The notes: generated by a model from the sequence alone, not told the origin. 64,000 nt of DNA from Kushneria indalinina DSM 14324 (GCF_003385845.1 NZ_QRDJ01000007.1:833380-897379); one strand, 5' to 3'; positions 56,081 through 64,000 are shown, counted from the first letter of the stretch. Numbers and translations are program-made.

Positions 56081-57412
56081 TCAGCGCTCCCTCACCACAT
56101 CCTCGATCTGCCCTGACAAAATGTCGTCGATGCGGTCGGGATAAAGCCGCAGCGCGGCGGCGCGGGCGTGGCCTTCCATGCGCTCGGTCAGGCTCTGACG
56201 AATGGCCGAAGGGGCGATGGCGCCAATGCCGTCAGGCTCGATCCACTGATGCGTGCAGGTCTTCAGGTAGGTGCCCACCCACAGGCCGCCGGTATAGCGG
56301 GCCGCCGTCATGGTCGGCAGAGTGTGGTTGGTGCCACAGCACTTGTCGGAAAACACTACGCTTGCGTTCTCACCGATAAACGCCGAGCCGTAATTGGTGA
56401 GGCGCGACAGCAGCTCATGAGCATTGCGGGTATGGACCTGCAGATGCTCGGTAGCCATGAAGTCGGCAAAAGCGATCAGGGTGGCTTCATCGTCGCAGAC
56501 CACCACGTCGCCGCGCTGGCGCCATGCTTCCCCGGCCGTCTCTCGGGTGGAGAGACTTTCGAGCTGGCGCTCGACCTCATCGATTGTCTCGCGGGCAATG
56601 CGCTCACTGGTGGTGGCAAGACCCGGGCGGGTGCGGGGGTCGTGCTCGGCCTGGGCGAGCATGTCGGCGGCCAGCACACGTGGGTCGGCGCTGTCGTCGG
56701 CGATGATGAATATTTCGCTGGGGCCGGCCAGAGCATCGATACCGACCGTGCCGAACACCTGTCGCTTGGCTTCATTTACGAAGGCGTTGCCTGGGCCCAT
56801 GATCTTGTCGACGGCGGGAACACTCTGCGTGCCGTGGGCCATGGCCGCGATCGCCTGGGCGCCGCCGATGCGAAAGATGCGATGCGCGCCGGCCAGATGG
56901 CTGATGGCCACCATGGATTCATGGGCACCCGGCGGCAGGCACGCCACGATGGTTTTACAGCCTGCCACGGTTGCCGGTACCAGTGACATGATGGGTGCCG
57001 AGAGCAGCGGATAGCGTCCGCCCGGGACGTAGCAGCCGACCGTGGTGAGCGGAATATGACGATGACCGAGATGAACACCCGGAAGCGTCTCGATCTCGAG
57101 CGGCTTGAGTGTTTCAAGCTGCGCGCTGGCAAAGCGGCGTACCTGCTCGATGGCAAACTCGGTATCGCGACGGGTCTGATCGTCGAGTGCCTCGACGGCG
57201 GCGCACTTTTCCTCATCGCTAACTTCGAAGTGCGTGATTTCGACGTGATCAAAACGGGCCGCATAGTTCGTCAGGGCCTCATCACCCCGCTGTCGCACGT
57301 CGGCAATAATGCCAGCCACGGTATTGGCCAGTTCGTGTCCCGCGTCCTCCGGCTCCGTCTCGGCCTGCTTGAGGTAGTGCACCTTCGTGTCGTCGAACGT
57401 GATTCGTGCCAT
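56081..57412 (-). CDS. HisD-family NAD-dependent dehydrogenase (not for histidine synthesis)
   Basis: 443 residues with the histidinol dehydrogenase fold and zinc/active-site motifs: GCYVPGGRYPLLSAPIM, GPGNAFVNEAKRQVFG, LLAQAEHDP-type zinc site (MLAQAEHDPRTR) and ATEHLQVHTRN holding the Glu-His base pair. No other his gene is nearby and the context is catabolic, so it is likely a paralogue that oxidises another amino or hydroxy alcohol, as the sulfopropanediol dehydrogenase HpsN does. Start at 57412 by GAGAG spacing. First structural gene after the regulator. Confidence 0.88.
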   Translation of the reverse strand: MARITFDDTKVHYLKQAETEPEDAGHELANTVAGIIADVRQRGDEALTNYAARFDHVEITHFEVSDEEKCAAVEALDDQTRRDTEFAIEQVRRFASAQLETLKPLEIETLPGVHLGHRHIPLTTVGCYVPGGRYPLLSAPIMSLVPATVAGCKTIVACLPPGAHESMVAISHLAGAHRIFRIGGAQAIAAMAHGTQSVPAVDKIMGPGNAFVNEAKRQVFGTVGIDALAGPSEIFIIADDSADPRVLAADMLAQAEHDPRTRPGLATTSERIARETIDEVERQLESLSTRETAGEAWRQRGDVVVCDDEATLIAFADFMATEHLQVHTRNAHELLSRLTNYGSAFIGENASVVFSDKCCGTNHTLPTMTAARYTGGLWVGTYLKTCTHQWIEPDGIGAIAPSAIRQSLTERMEGHARAAALRLYPDRIDDILSGQIEDVVRER

Positions 57413-57463
57413 GTCGTACTCTCTCATGTTATTCGCCATGCAGGCCGTGATAGGTTGCAAGAG

Positions 57464-57497
57464 TGGTAAATATGCTTACCGTTAAATATATTTACCA
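57464..57497. promoter_or_regulatory. Operator: perfect inverted repeat upstream of the HisD-family gene
   Basis: TGGTAAATAT / ATATTTACCA, ten of ten, spacer 14 bases that contains a further half-site (GGTAA). It overlaps the -10 element of the promoter at 57485-57514, which suits repression by the XRE-cupin regulator encoded just upstream. Confidence 0.8.
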
Positions 57498-57514
57498 CTT
57501 TGCCCGCCTGTCAA
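57485..57514 (-). promoter_or_regulatory. Sigma-70 promoter of the HisD/M81 operon
   Basis: On the minus strand a perfect TTGACA (57514-57509), 18-base spacer, TATATT (57490-57485). The predicted start near 57478 leaves a leader of about 65 bases. Confidence 0.75.
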
Positions 57515-57587
57515 CGCTGGCGGATACGACCATGGCCCAATGTGTAAAAGGTGTCTGGATCGAATGCCGGGCCTGGAGAAGTACGGT

Positions 57588-58190
57588 TTAGAAGGTGGGC
57601 GGGCTTACGGCGCTGACCACAATACAGAGCTCATCGAAGGGATTTCGCATTCTGTGCGGCAGGCGGCTGTCAAAATAGTAGGCGTCGCCGGTCTCAAGGA
57701 TTCGAACCTCGCCATCGACGGTCATCTCGAGTTTGCCCTGAACCACGACACCGCCTTCTTCGGCGTCATGACAGTAGGGAGCCGGACCAGTGTCAGCACC
57801 GGGCGCGTAGCGCTCGTGCAGGATCATCATGGCGGCGCCCTCGAGATGCGAACCAACCTGACGGTAGGAGAGGGAGGTGCCATCGGCCAGCTCGACGAGG
57901 TCATCGGCGTGGTAGAAGATGGGCCGGCCGACGGGGCTGTCGTCGCTGTCCTGCGCTTCCGAAAAGAAATCGCTCAGCGTGATCCCCAGGCAGTCGAGGA
58001 TTCTTTTCAGAGAGCTGATGGAGGGGCTGTGACGGTCCCGCTCGATCATGGAGATGAACGGGTGCGTGACGCCGCTGTGCTCGGCCAGCTGCCTTATCGA
58101 CATCTTGCGTGCCTTTCGCAGCGTGCGTAGACGTTGACCGGTGGTCAGCGCCGCAGGGTCTGCACTGGTTGAAACATTGTGTGCTGTCAT
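57588..58190 (-). CDS. XRE-family regulator with cupin domain
   Basis: 200 residues: N-terminal helix-turn-helix TTGQRLRTLRKARKMSIRQLAEHSGVTHPFISMIERDRHSPSISSL, then a cupin barrel (about 110-195; EGGVVVQGKLEMTVDGEVRILETGDAYYFDSRLPHR). PuuR-type regulators with this layout control polyamine or amino-compound catabolism. It lies directly upstream of the HisD/M81 operon and the operator at 57464-57497. Confidence 0.93.
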   Translation of the reverse strand: MTAHNVSTSADPAALTTGQRLRTLRKARKMSIRQLAEHSGVTHPFISMIERDRHSPSISSLKRILDCLGITLSDFFSEAQDSDDSPVGRPIFYHADDLVELADGTSLSYRQVGSHLEGAAMMILHERYAPGADTGPAPYCHDAEEGGVVVQGKLEMTVDGEVRILETGDAYYFDSRLPHRMRNPFDELCIVVSAVSPPTF

Positions 58191-58332
58191 GAAACGACCA
58201 TCAAAAAGAGACCACCGGCGTGTTTTTTACTGATGCGGCGAGTTTATCAGACTCGAACGTAAATCCGGCGGTTGAGCGCTCGTGCCGGCTGCGCTGCCTT
58301 CGGTATCGTTTGGGAAGCGCTTCTCCGCTACA

Positions 58333-58998
58333 TCAGGACGACAGCCGTGCCAGCAGCCACTGGCGAATGGCCGGGACCTGATCGGCGCTGATGGTATGGG
58401 CCATTGGCCAGGTGCGGTACTCCACGTCATAGCCCATGTCGGTCAGGCGTTCGGAGGCGCGCCGGCCGAGCGTCTCATCCACGATCGGGTCCTGGGTGCC
58501 GTGGTGGATCTCGATCGGCGTGTCGCGGTTGGCGGCGTCCGTCTCGATGCTCTCGGCCGTGGCAAAGTAGGTCGACATGGCCAGCACTCCGGCCAGTGGT
58601 TCGGGATAGGTCAGGGCCGCTTCATAGGCGACCGCGCCTCCCTGGGAGAAGCCGGCCAGTACGATGCGGCGGCTGTCGATGCCGCTGGCGATCTGCTCGT
58701 CGATGAGGCGCTGAATACGCTGCGCCGATTCTCTGAGCTGGCCTTCGTCGATTTCGCGCTCCAGTGCCATGCTGGTGATGTCATACCAGGCCGGCATGGT
58801 CATGCCGTTGTTGACGGTGACCGGCAACATGGGGGCATGGGGGGAGACAAAGCGCACCGCCAGATCGTCGGGCAGCGAAAGTGCTGGAATGAGCGGGTCG
58901 AAATCGTGCGCGCTGGCACCCAGGCCGTGCAGGATGATGACCACGGCTGTGGCCGGTGTCTGTTCGGGCTCGAAGATCACGGGGGGCTGTTCGGTCAT
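58333..58998 (-). CDS. Carboxylesterase/phospholipase family alpha/beta hydrolase
   Basis: 221 residues with the complete triad: nucleophile Ser118 in AGFSQGG, Asp170 (HHGTQDPIV) and His201 (MAHTIS), plus the oxyanion loop HGLGASAHDF. It belongs to the small carboxylesterase/acyl-protein-thioesterase family (YpfH, EstB). It is a paralogue of the catalytically degraded protein at 47793-48473. Stands alone upstream of the XRE regulator. Confidence 0.92.
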   Translation of the reverse strand: MTEQPPVIFEPEQTPATAVVIILHGLGASAHDFDPLIPALSLPDDLAVRFVSPHAPMLPVTVNNGMTMPAWYDITSMALEREIDEGQLRESAQRIQRLIDEQIASGIDSRRIVLAGFSQGGAVAYEAALTYPEPLAGVLAMSTYFATAESIETDAANRDTPIEIHHGTQDPIVDETLGRRASERLTDMGYDVEYRTWPMAHTISADQVPAIRQWLLARLSS

Positions 58999-59134
58999 GG
59001 GGCGTCCTGTGGGTCGGCAAGGGGATCACTGGATGGTGCGTGACAACGCCGGGGCTGTCCATGGGCGCTGGTGGCATCAAACGGGATCGGCCAGGCTTGA
59101 AAGGCTGTCACTGATCATTCAACGGGAGATTGCC

Positions 59135-59422
59135 ATGAAGCCACAAACCCTATGGACCATTGTGGGCACCGCGACAGCGGGCGTCGCGGGCATACTGATG
59201 CGTCAGACCCTGAAAAAGACCTTTCGCTACGGCGTCTTCGAGCCGCCCGTCAATCCCGATCGGGACGATATCGAGTGGCGTCAGGCCATTTTATGGGGCG
59301 CTGCCAGTGGCATGGTCGTGGGAGCGGCCAGAATCGTGGGGTGGAAGGTGGCCTCGGCCGGCCTGCGGCGCACCCGTCGATCACACCGCGGACAGCGGCT
59401 GCTGGCACGACTCGAGGACTGA
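59135..59422 (+). CDS. DUF4235-like small membrane protein
   Basis: 95 residues: an N-terminal hydrophobic helix (about 6-22), a polar segment with RYGVFEPPVNPDRDDIEWRQA, a second helix (about 52-72) and a basic tail. This fits the DUF4235 family of small membrane proteins of unknown function. GGGAG precedes the ATG; the long upstream frame is rejected. Confidence 0.72.
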   Translation: MKPQTLWTIVGTATAGVAGILMRQTLKKTFRYGVFEPPVNPDRDDIEWRQAILWGAASGMVVGAARIVGWKVASAGLRRTRRSHRGQRLLARLED

Positions 59423-59526
59423 TGCCTTTCGACACGCAGAGTGCTCGCGCGGACCCGCCTGATCGGAAGACAATGCGCCCGAGCGAGCAACATTGCGGAG
59501 AGTGATTGCACTGCCATGACTCTCAT

Positions 59527-59549
59527 GTGATGATACTTTATAACATTTT
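59527..59549. promoter_or_regulatory. Zur box
   Basis: The right half TATAACATTT matches the Zur consensus half-site (…TATAACATTTC) exactly, and the left half GTGATGATACT matches it at six of eleven positions, with the usual one-base centre. It lies upstream of the zinc importer genes, so zinc-bound Zur should repress them. Confidence 0.72.
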
Positions 59550-59551
59550 TG

Positions 59552-59577
59552 ATGCCGAGTGATTGCCCGCTCGGCAT
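59552..59577. other. Stem-loop after the Zur box
   Basis: ATGCCGAG / CTCGGCAT perfect 8-bp stem, 10-nt loop, immediately downstream of the Zur box; it may sit at the start of the transcript. No T run. Confidence 0.4.
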
Positions 59578-59620
59578 TGTGCTGTCATGGAATCACATCG
59601 TGTCTCGTCACTTCTCTTCT

Positions 59621-59779
59621 ATGGATGATTCGCCGAACGCTCAGCGCGCGCGCGATAACGTCATGATCCGCTGCCGGCGCTCGATTCTGGCCTCATCGGT
59701 CGTCTGGCGGCTGCTGCTGGCGGTTGTGGGGCTGGTCGGGCTCTGGGGCATGGTGCACTGGGCGGTGGCCATACCATGA
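59621..59779 (+). CDS. Possible small single-helix membrane protein upstream of znuC
   Basis: 52 residues: 25 hydrophilic residues, one membrane helix (SSVVWRLLLAVVGLVGLWGM), short tail. Its stop overlaps the znuC start (ATGA), and znuC has a poor ribosome site of its own, so translation coupling is likely. Ribosome sites for this small ORF are themselves weak, so the start (59621, or ATG at 59663) is uncertain. Could be a component of the zinc importer or only a coupling leader. Confidence 0.45.
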   Translation: MDDSPNAQRARDNVMIRCRRSILASSVVWRLLLAVVGLVGLWGMVHWAVAIP

Positions 59780-60546
59780 GCCATTCTGATCCCCGAGGTG
59801 CGCCCATTCATCTCGATAACCTGACGATTACCTATCAGCGCCATCCGGCCGTGCACCATGTGACCGGCAGCTTCGAGGCCGGCAGTCTGACGGCCATCAT
59901 CGGTCCCAACGGCGCCGGAAAGTCCACCCTGATCAAGGCGTTGACCGGCACCATGGCCGCCTCGGAGGGCCGGATCGATCGCGCCGGCATGTCGCCCAGT
60001 CGTTATGGCTACCTGCCCCAGGCCGCCGAGGTCGATCGCAGCTTCCCCTTGAGCGTGTTCGATACCGTGGCCATGGGGGACTGGCATCGTCTGGGCGTGT
60101 TTGGCGGCATGAAGCGCCAGGATGTGGCCCGGGCGCTGGATGCCCTCGATAAGGTCGGCCTGACCGGCTTCGAGCAGCGTCGCATTAGCGAGCTCTCCTC
60201 CGGGCAGTTTCAGCGCGTGCTGTTTGCCCGTCTTCTGCTGCAGGATGCCCCGGTCATTTTGCTGGATGAACCCTTTAACGCCATCGATGAGCGCACCACC
60301 CGAGATCTGCTGACCCTGATCCGCCACTGGCATGAGCATGGCCGCACCGTGATTGCCGTGCTGCATGACATGTCCCAGGTGCGTCAGTGCTTTCCGCAGA
60401 CGCTGTTGATGGCGCGGGAGGCGATCGCCTGGGGACCCACCGATGAGGTGCTGCAGCATCACAACCTGCGTCGGGCCAACATGATGGAGGAGTCCTGGCG
60501 CGCGGACGCCCATACCTGTGCCCTTCACGAGGAGGAGCAGGCATGA
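59776..60546 (+). CDS. znuC: Zinc ABC transporter ATPase
   Basis: 256 residues: Walker A GPNGAGKS (about 43-50), Q-loop YLPQ, signature LSSGQFQR, Walker B VILLDEPF, H-loop VLHD. The signature reads LSSGQ rather than LSGGQ, a common variation. The ATG overlaps the preceding small ORF, and its 3' end overlaps znuB by four bases. The set fits the ZnuABC/AztABC family; the His-rich binding protein downstream points to zinc. Confidence 0.9.
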   Translation: MSHSDPRGAPIHLDNLTITYQRHPAVHHVTGSFEAGSLTAIIGPNGAGKSTLIKALTGTMAASEGRIDRAGMSPSRYGYLPQAAEVDRSFPLSVFDTVAMGDWHRLGVFGGMKRQDVARALDALDKVGLTGFEQRRISELSSGQFQRVLFARLLLQDAPVILLDEPFNAIDERTTRDLLTLIRHWHEHGRTVIAVLHDMSQVRQCFPQTLLMAREAIAWGPTDEVLQHHNLRRANMMEESWRADAHTCALHEEEQA

Positions 60547-61424
60547 GTCTTCCTTCGATGATCTATGACGCCACGCTGGCGCCCTTTGTGGATTTTGGCT
60601 TTATGCGGCGGGCGCTGGTGGCCTGTATGGCGCTGGGGCTGGGCTCGGGCCCGGTGGGCGTACTGTTGATGCTCAGGCGCATGAGCCTGGTCGGCGACGC
60701 CATGAGCCATGCCGTGCTGCCGGGCGCTGCGGTCGGTTTTCTGGTCGCGGGTCTGTCGCTGCCGGCGATGGGGTTGGGCGGTCTGATCGTGGGGCTTGCG
60801 GTGGCGCTGCTGTCGGGGCTGGTCAGCCGCACGACAGCGGTGCGCGAGGATGCAAGCTTTGCCAGTTTTTATCTCACCTCGCTGGCGGCGGGGGTGTTGA
60901 TCGTATCACTCAAGGGCTCGAGTGTGGATCTGCTGCACGTGCTCTTTGGCACCATTCTGGCCATCGATCAGAACGCGCTGTATCTGATTGCCGGTATCTC
61001 GTCGCTGACGCTGGTGCTGCTCGCACTGATCTATCGACCGCTGGTGATGGAGTGCTTTGACCCGGGCTTTTTACGCGCAGTCGGCGGGCGCGGGCATCTC
61101 TATCACGTACTGTTTCTGTTGCTGGTGGTGCTCAACCTGGTGGCCGGCTTTCAGTCGCTGGGCACGCTCATGGCGGTGGGGCTGATGATGCTGCCGGCGG
61201 TGGCGGCGCGCTTCTGGGCGGTAAGCCTGCCGGGGATGATGTTCAGCGCCATGCTGGTGGCCTTCATGGCCGGCATCATCGGACTCAACATCTCCTTTCA
61301 TACCGGCGTGGCGTCGGGCCCGACCATCGTGCTCTCGGCCAGCGGGATCTATCTGCTGTCGTTTCTTTTCGGGCGGCTGGGCATCGTGCGTCAGCGTTTG
61401 TCACGACCGCATCTGGCTGGTTAG
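60543..61424 (+). CDS. znuB: Zinc ABC transporter permease
   Basis: 293 residues with about eight helices of the ABC-3 family: GSGPVGVLLMLRRMSLVGDAMSHAVLPGAAVGF, TTAVREDASFASFYL and GTLMAVGLMMLPAVAARFW. Overlaps znuC by four bases; the binding-protein gene follows after 32. Confidence 0.92.
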   Translation: MSLPSMIYDATLAPFVDFGFMRRALVACMALGLGSGPVGVLLMLRRMSLVGDAMSHAVLPGAAVGFLVAGLSLPAMGLGGLIVGLAVALLSGLVSRTTAVREDASFASFYLTSLAAGVLIVSLKGSSVDLLHVLFGTILAIDQNALYLIAGISSLTLVLLALIYRPLVMECFDPGFLRAVGGRGHLYHVLFLLLVVLNLVAGFQSLGTLMAVGLMMLPAVAARFWAVSLPGMMFSAMLVAFMAGIIGLNISFHTGVASGPTIVLSASGIYLLSFLFGRLGIVRQRLSRPHLAG

Positions 61425-61456
61425 CCGGGTGTTTCACTGTTAAACGGGGAACAGGC

Positions 61457-62467
61457 ATGAACGTCAGAGTCTGGTGGGCCGGGGCCGCAATGCTGGCACT
61501 GTCGCCGCTGTCAGCCGCAGTGGCGCAGGCCGCCGAAGTCAGGGCGGTGGCCTCCTTTACCCTGCTGGCCGATGTGGTCAGCGAGGTGGGCGGCGACCGG
61601 GTGGAGGTGTCGAGTCTGATCGGGCCCAACGGCGACCCGCACGCCTACGAGCCGACGCCAAACGATGTGCGCCGGGTCCGCGACGCCGACGTGGTGTTCA
61701 TGAGTGGGCTGGGGCTTGAAGGCTGGATGGGCCGGTTGATCGAAGCCTCGGGGTTCAAGGGCAGCCCGGTGGTGGTCTCCGACAATATCCATACCCGCGA
61801 GATGGGTGAGGATGAACACGGCCACGGTCATGACGGAGGGGACGGCCATGGCGATGAACACGGTCACGATGACGCGCACGGTCACGACGATGACGCCCAC
61901 GCTCATGACGGCGGCCATCATCACGCTCATGACGGGCCCGACCCGCACGTCTGGAACGACCCTTCCAATGTCGAGGTGTGGGTCGACAATATCGTCAGCG
62001 CGCTGTCAAAAGTGGACCCGGCCGGGGCCGACGCGTATCGGGCCAACGGCGACGCTTACAAGCAGGAGCTCGCATCCCTGGATGACTACGCTCGAGCGCA
62101 GTTCGAGGCGATCCCCGAGGACCGGCGCAGAATCCTGACTTCCCATGACGCCTTCGGCTATCTGGGCGATCGCTACGGCGTGACCTTTTTGTCACCGCTG
62201 GGGACGACCACCGACAGCGAGGCCTCGGCGCGGGATGTCGCAGGGCTCATCACCCAGATGCGTGAGGAACACATTGGCAGCTACTTCCTTGAAAACACCA
62301 ACGACCCGCGGCTGGTCGAGCAGATCGCGCGTGCCACGGATGCCCGGCCCGGCGGGACGCTCTACGTGGGGGCGCTCTCCGATGCCGATGGGCCGGCTCC
62401 CACCTACGTCGACATGTTCCGCTTCAATGTTGACCAGCTGGCGGCAGCCATGCAGCAAAACGACTGA
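61457..62467 (+). CDS. znuA: Zinc ABC transporter substrate-binding protein
   Basis: 336 residues with signal peptide cut near AQA-AEV (residue 25), a cluster A-I binding fold with zinc ligands His62 (DPHAYEPTPND), His164 region (PDPHVWNDP), a His in SHDAFGYLGDRYG and Asp in ENTNDPRL, and a His/Asp-rich loop (121-164) typical of ZnuA proteins, which passes zinc to the site. Runs of His-Asp/Gly make the DNA look repetitive, but this is coding. Periplasmic. Confidence 0.92.
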   Translation: MNVRVWWAGAAMLALSPLSAAVAQAAEVRAVASFTLLADVVSEVGGDRVEVSSLIGPNGDPHAYEPTPNDVRRVRDADVVFMSGLGLEGWMGRLIEASGFKGSPVVVSDNIHTREMGEDEHGHGHDGGDGHGDEHGHDDAHGHDDDAHAHDGGHHHAHDGPDPHVWNDPSNVEVWVDNIVSALSKVDPAGADAYRANGDAYKQELASLDDYARAQFEAIPEDRRRILTSHDAFGYLGDRYGVTFLSPLGTTTDSEASARDVAGLITQMREEHIGSYFLENTNDPRLVEQIARATDARPGGTLYVGALSDADGPAPTYVDMFRFNVDQLAAAMQQND

Positions 62468-62601
62468 TCCCGACCGCTGACCGGCTTGTCAAGGGCCCGG
62501 CCTCCGAGAGGAGTGCCGGATCTTTGCGTCAGTGATGTTCTACCCTTTTCAATCCGGACGGATCATTTCATCAATACGCGGCATCTGCCGCTGGAGTCAC
62601 C

Positions 62602-64000
62602 ATGTTTCCGACCTTTACCCTGCGCTATGCGCGCCTGCCGACCCATTTTTTTGAACCCTTTACCCCGGTCACCGTCGAGAAGCCCGAGCTGGTGGCGTTC
62701 AACCGCGAACTGGCCGAAACGCTCGGTTTTGATCTGTCAGCCTTTGATGAGAAAACGGCCACCGACTGGTTTTCCGGCAATGAAGTGCCGCCCGGTGCCG
62801 AGCCGGTCGCCCAGGCCTATGCCGGCCACCAGTTCGGTGGTTTCTCGCCGCGGCTGGGCGATGGCCGCGCTGTGCTGCTGGGCGAGGTGACCGACCGCGA
62901 CGGCGCGCTGCGGGACATTCAGCTCAAGGGCGCCGGGCGCACGCCGTTTTCCCGCGGCGGCGATGGCCGTGCGCCGCTGGGACCGGTGTTGCGCGAGTAT
63001 CTGCTCAGCGAGGCCATGCATGTCATGGGCATTCCCACCACGCGGGCGCTGGCGGCGGTGACCACCGGTGAGCGGGTGATGCGGCGCATGCCTGAACCCG
63101 GGGCGGTGCTGACGCGCGTGGCGTCGAGCCATATCCGGGTGGGCACCTTCCAGTACTTTGGCTCGCGCCATGATGCCGAGGCCGTGAAGACGCTTGCCGA
63201 TCACGTGATCGAGCGCCACTACCCCGAGCTGCTTGAAACGCCCGAGACAGATCGCTACATGGCGCTTTTGAAAGCCATTCAGCAGCGCCAGGCCGAACTG
63301 GTGGCGCGCTGGATGGGGGTGGGCTTTATTCATGGCGTGATGAACACCGACAACACCTCGATTGCGGGCGAGACCATCGACTTCGGCCCCTGCGCCTTTA
63401 TGGAGCGCTATGACCCAAAGACCGTGTTCAGCTCGATCGATACCGGCGGGCGCTATGCTTATGTCAATCAGCCGGTGATTCTGCAGTGGAACATGGCGCG
63501 TCTGGCCGAGGCGATGCTGCCGCTGTTCGACGAGGACGAGCAGCGCGCGATCGAGCGTGCCACCGAGGTGGTGCAGGGGTTCTCCGAGCAGTATCAGGCG
63601 GCCTGGCTTGCGGTCATGCGTGACAAGATCGGTCTTCGACATCACGAAGAAGACAACGATCAGGAGCTGATCGAGGCCCTGCAGGAGGCCATGCGGGTCG
63701 GGCGCGCCGATTTCACCCTGACCTTTCGACAGCTCGGCGAGTGCGCCCGTGACGAGGCGGCAGATGACGCTTTGCTGGCGCTGTTTGAACAGGATGCCGA
63801 CATGCGCGACTGGCTGCCGCGCTGGCGTCAGCGTCTGACCCGCGAGGCGGCCAGCGGTGACGAGATCGCACGTCGGATGCATGCGGTCAACCCGCTCTAT
63901 ATTCCGCGCAACCATCAGGTCGAGCAGGCGCTCAGTGCGGCCGCCGAGGGCAACTTCGAGCCGTTCGAGACGCTGCGCGAGGTTCTCGCCCACCCGTTTG
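62602..64000 (+). CDS. selO: Protein adenylyltransferase SelO (partial, cut by window end)
   Basis: At least 466 residues; the frame is open at the window end (about 480-490 expected). It carries the SelO/YdiU pseudokinase features: AGHQFGGFSPRLGDGRAVLLGE, IQLKGAGRTPFSRGGDGRAPLGPVLREYL, ESEAMHVMGIPTTRALAAV-type helix (LSEAMHVMGIPTTRAL), and GFIHGVMNTDNTSIAGETIDFGP. SelO transfers AMP to Ser/Thr/Tyr of redox proteins. GGAG precedes the ATG by six bases. A 418-residue antisense ORF is a shadow. Confidence 0.95.
   Translation, partial: MFPTFTLRYARLPTHFFEPFTPVTVEKPELVAFNRELAETLGFDLSAFDEKTATDWFSGNEVPPGAEPVAQAYAGHQFGGFSPRLGDGRAVLLGEVTDRDGALRDIQLKGAGRTPFSRGGDGRAPLGPVLREYLLSEAMHVMGIPTTRALAAVTTGERVMRRMPEPGAVLTRVASSHIRVGTFQYFGSRHDAEAVKTLADHVIERHYPELLETPETDRYMALLKAIQQRQAELVARWMGVGFIHGVMNTDNTSIAGETIDFGPCAFMERYDPKTVFSSIDTGGRYAYVNQPVILQWNMARLAEAMLPLFDEDEQRAIERATEVVQGFSEQYQAAWLAVMRDKIGLRHHEEDNDQELIEALQEAMRVGRADFTLTFRQLGECARDEAADDALLALFEQDADMRDWLPRWRQRLTREAASGDEIARRMHAVNPLYIPRNHQVEQALSAAAEGNFEPFETLREVLAHPF

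Noticed and set aside
56081-57412. Reading the HisD-family gene as histidine biosynthesis hisD
   Set aside because: No other his genes nearby, catabolic neighbours and its own XRE-cupin control; treated as a paralogue.
57698-57708. GGTTCGAATCC on the minus strand, like a tRNA T-loop
   Set aside because: No acceptor, D or anticodon arms around it; it encodes part of the cupin domain (GEVRILETG).
58315-58324. GAAGCGCTTC palindrome
   Set aside because: Lies just past the 3' end of the esterase gene with no nearby LacI-type regulator or downstream promoter; a 10-bp palindrome can occur by chance.
61806-61940. Short tandem-like repeat of CACGGTCATGAC units
   Set aside because: It is the coding sequence of the His/Asp-rich loop of ZnuA, not a DNA repeat element.
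62737-63993. 418-residue ORF on the minus strand at the window end
   Set aside because: Antisense to selO, whose motifs are clear on the plus strand.

Overview
This 64 kb window looks like chromosome from a moderately halophilic gammaproteobacterium, most probably of the Halomonadaceae (Halomonas/Kushneria/Chromohalobacter type). The pointers are a high-GC coding style, a BetT-type choline transporter fragment, a second BCCT carrier, many Na+-coupled symporters (three SSS, two APC, one NCS1, one GPH), a monomeric NADP-isocitrate dehydrogenase and acidic proteins. The genus is an inference. I saw no rRNA, tRNA, IS element, phage gene or CRISPR array.

Layout. 1-8 kb: betT 3' end, an MFS carrier, a NERD membrane protein, a sirtuin, a yciH-ybaY pair, an outer-membrane barrel, a diguanylate cyclase and a Gfo/Idh dehydrogenase. 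8-16 kb: an MDR oxidoreductase, a radical SAM protein behind a perfect LexA-type box, and a beta-glucoside module (GPH symporter, GH3 glucosidase, divergent LacI with a palindromic operator). 16-25.4 kb: a guanidino-compound catabolic operon, gbuA-SSS-aruI-NCS1-MBL-ALDH, read from a sigma-54 type promoter opposite its probable PAS/AAA+ activator; six copies of a 9-bp motif lie between them. 25-35 kb: a lipoprotein, MAPEG, VOC, icd, a disordered secreted protein, a VTT membrane protein, an IutA-like TonB receptor with a Fur-like box, and lemA with two TPM-domain genes. 35-47.7 kb: LysR with a 2OG-Fe(II) oxygenase, a BCCT carrier, a second disordered secreted protein, a MocR regulator divergent from a GNAT-GNAT-PaiB-GlxA-MFS run, a DksA-type zinc finger and a DUF3311/SSS pair.

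47.7-59 kb is the least explained region. An XRE-cupin regulator is followed by a strong promoter overlapped by a perfect inverted repeat. Then come a HisD-family dehydrogenase, an M81 (MlrC-like) metallohydrolase, an SSS symporter, an unrecognised 171-aa protein, two APC permeases, a nitrilase-family amidase and an esterase-fold protein that has lost two of its three catalytic residues. An intact paralogue of that esterase sits on the other side of the cluster. I read this as an uptake and degradation operon for an unidentified nitrogen-containing compound. 59-64 kb holds a Zur-box-controlled zinc ABC importer and the start of selO, cut by the window end.

Most long ORFs antisense to these genes are GC-driven shadows and are not annotated. 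Starts were chosen by Shine-Dalgarno spacing and family length. All family assignments come from reading the protein sequences by eye, without database searches.
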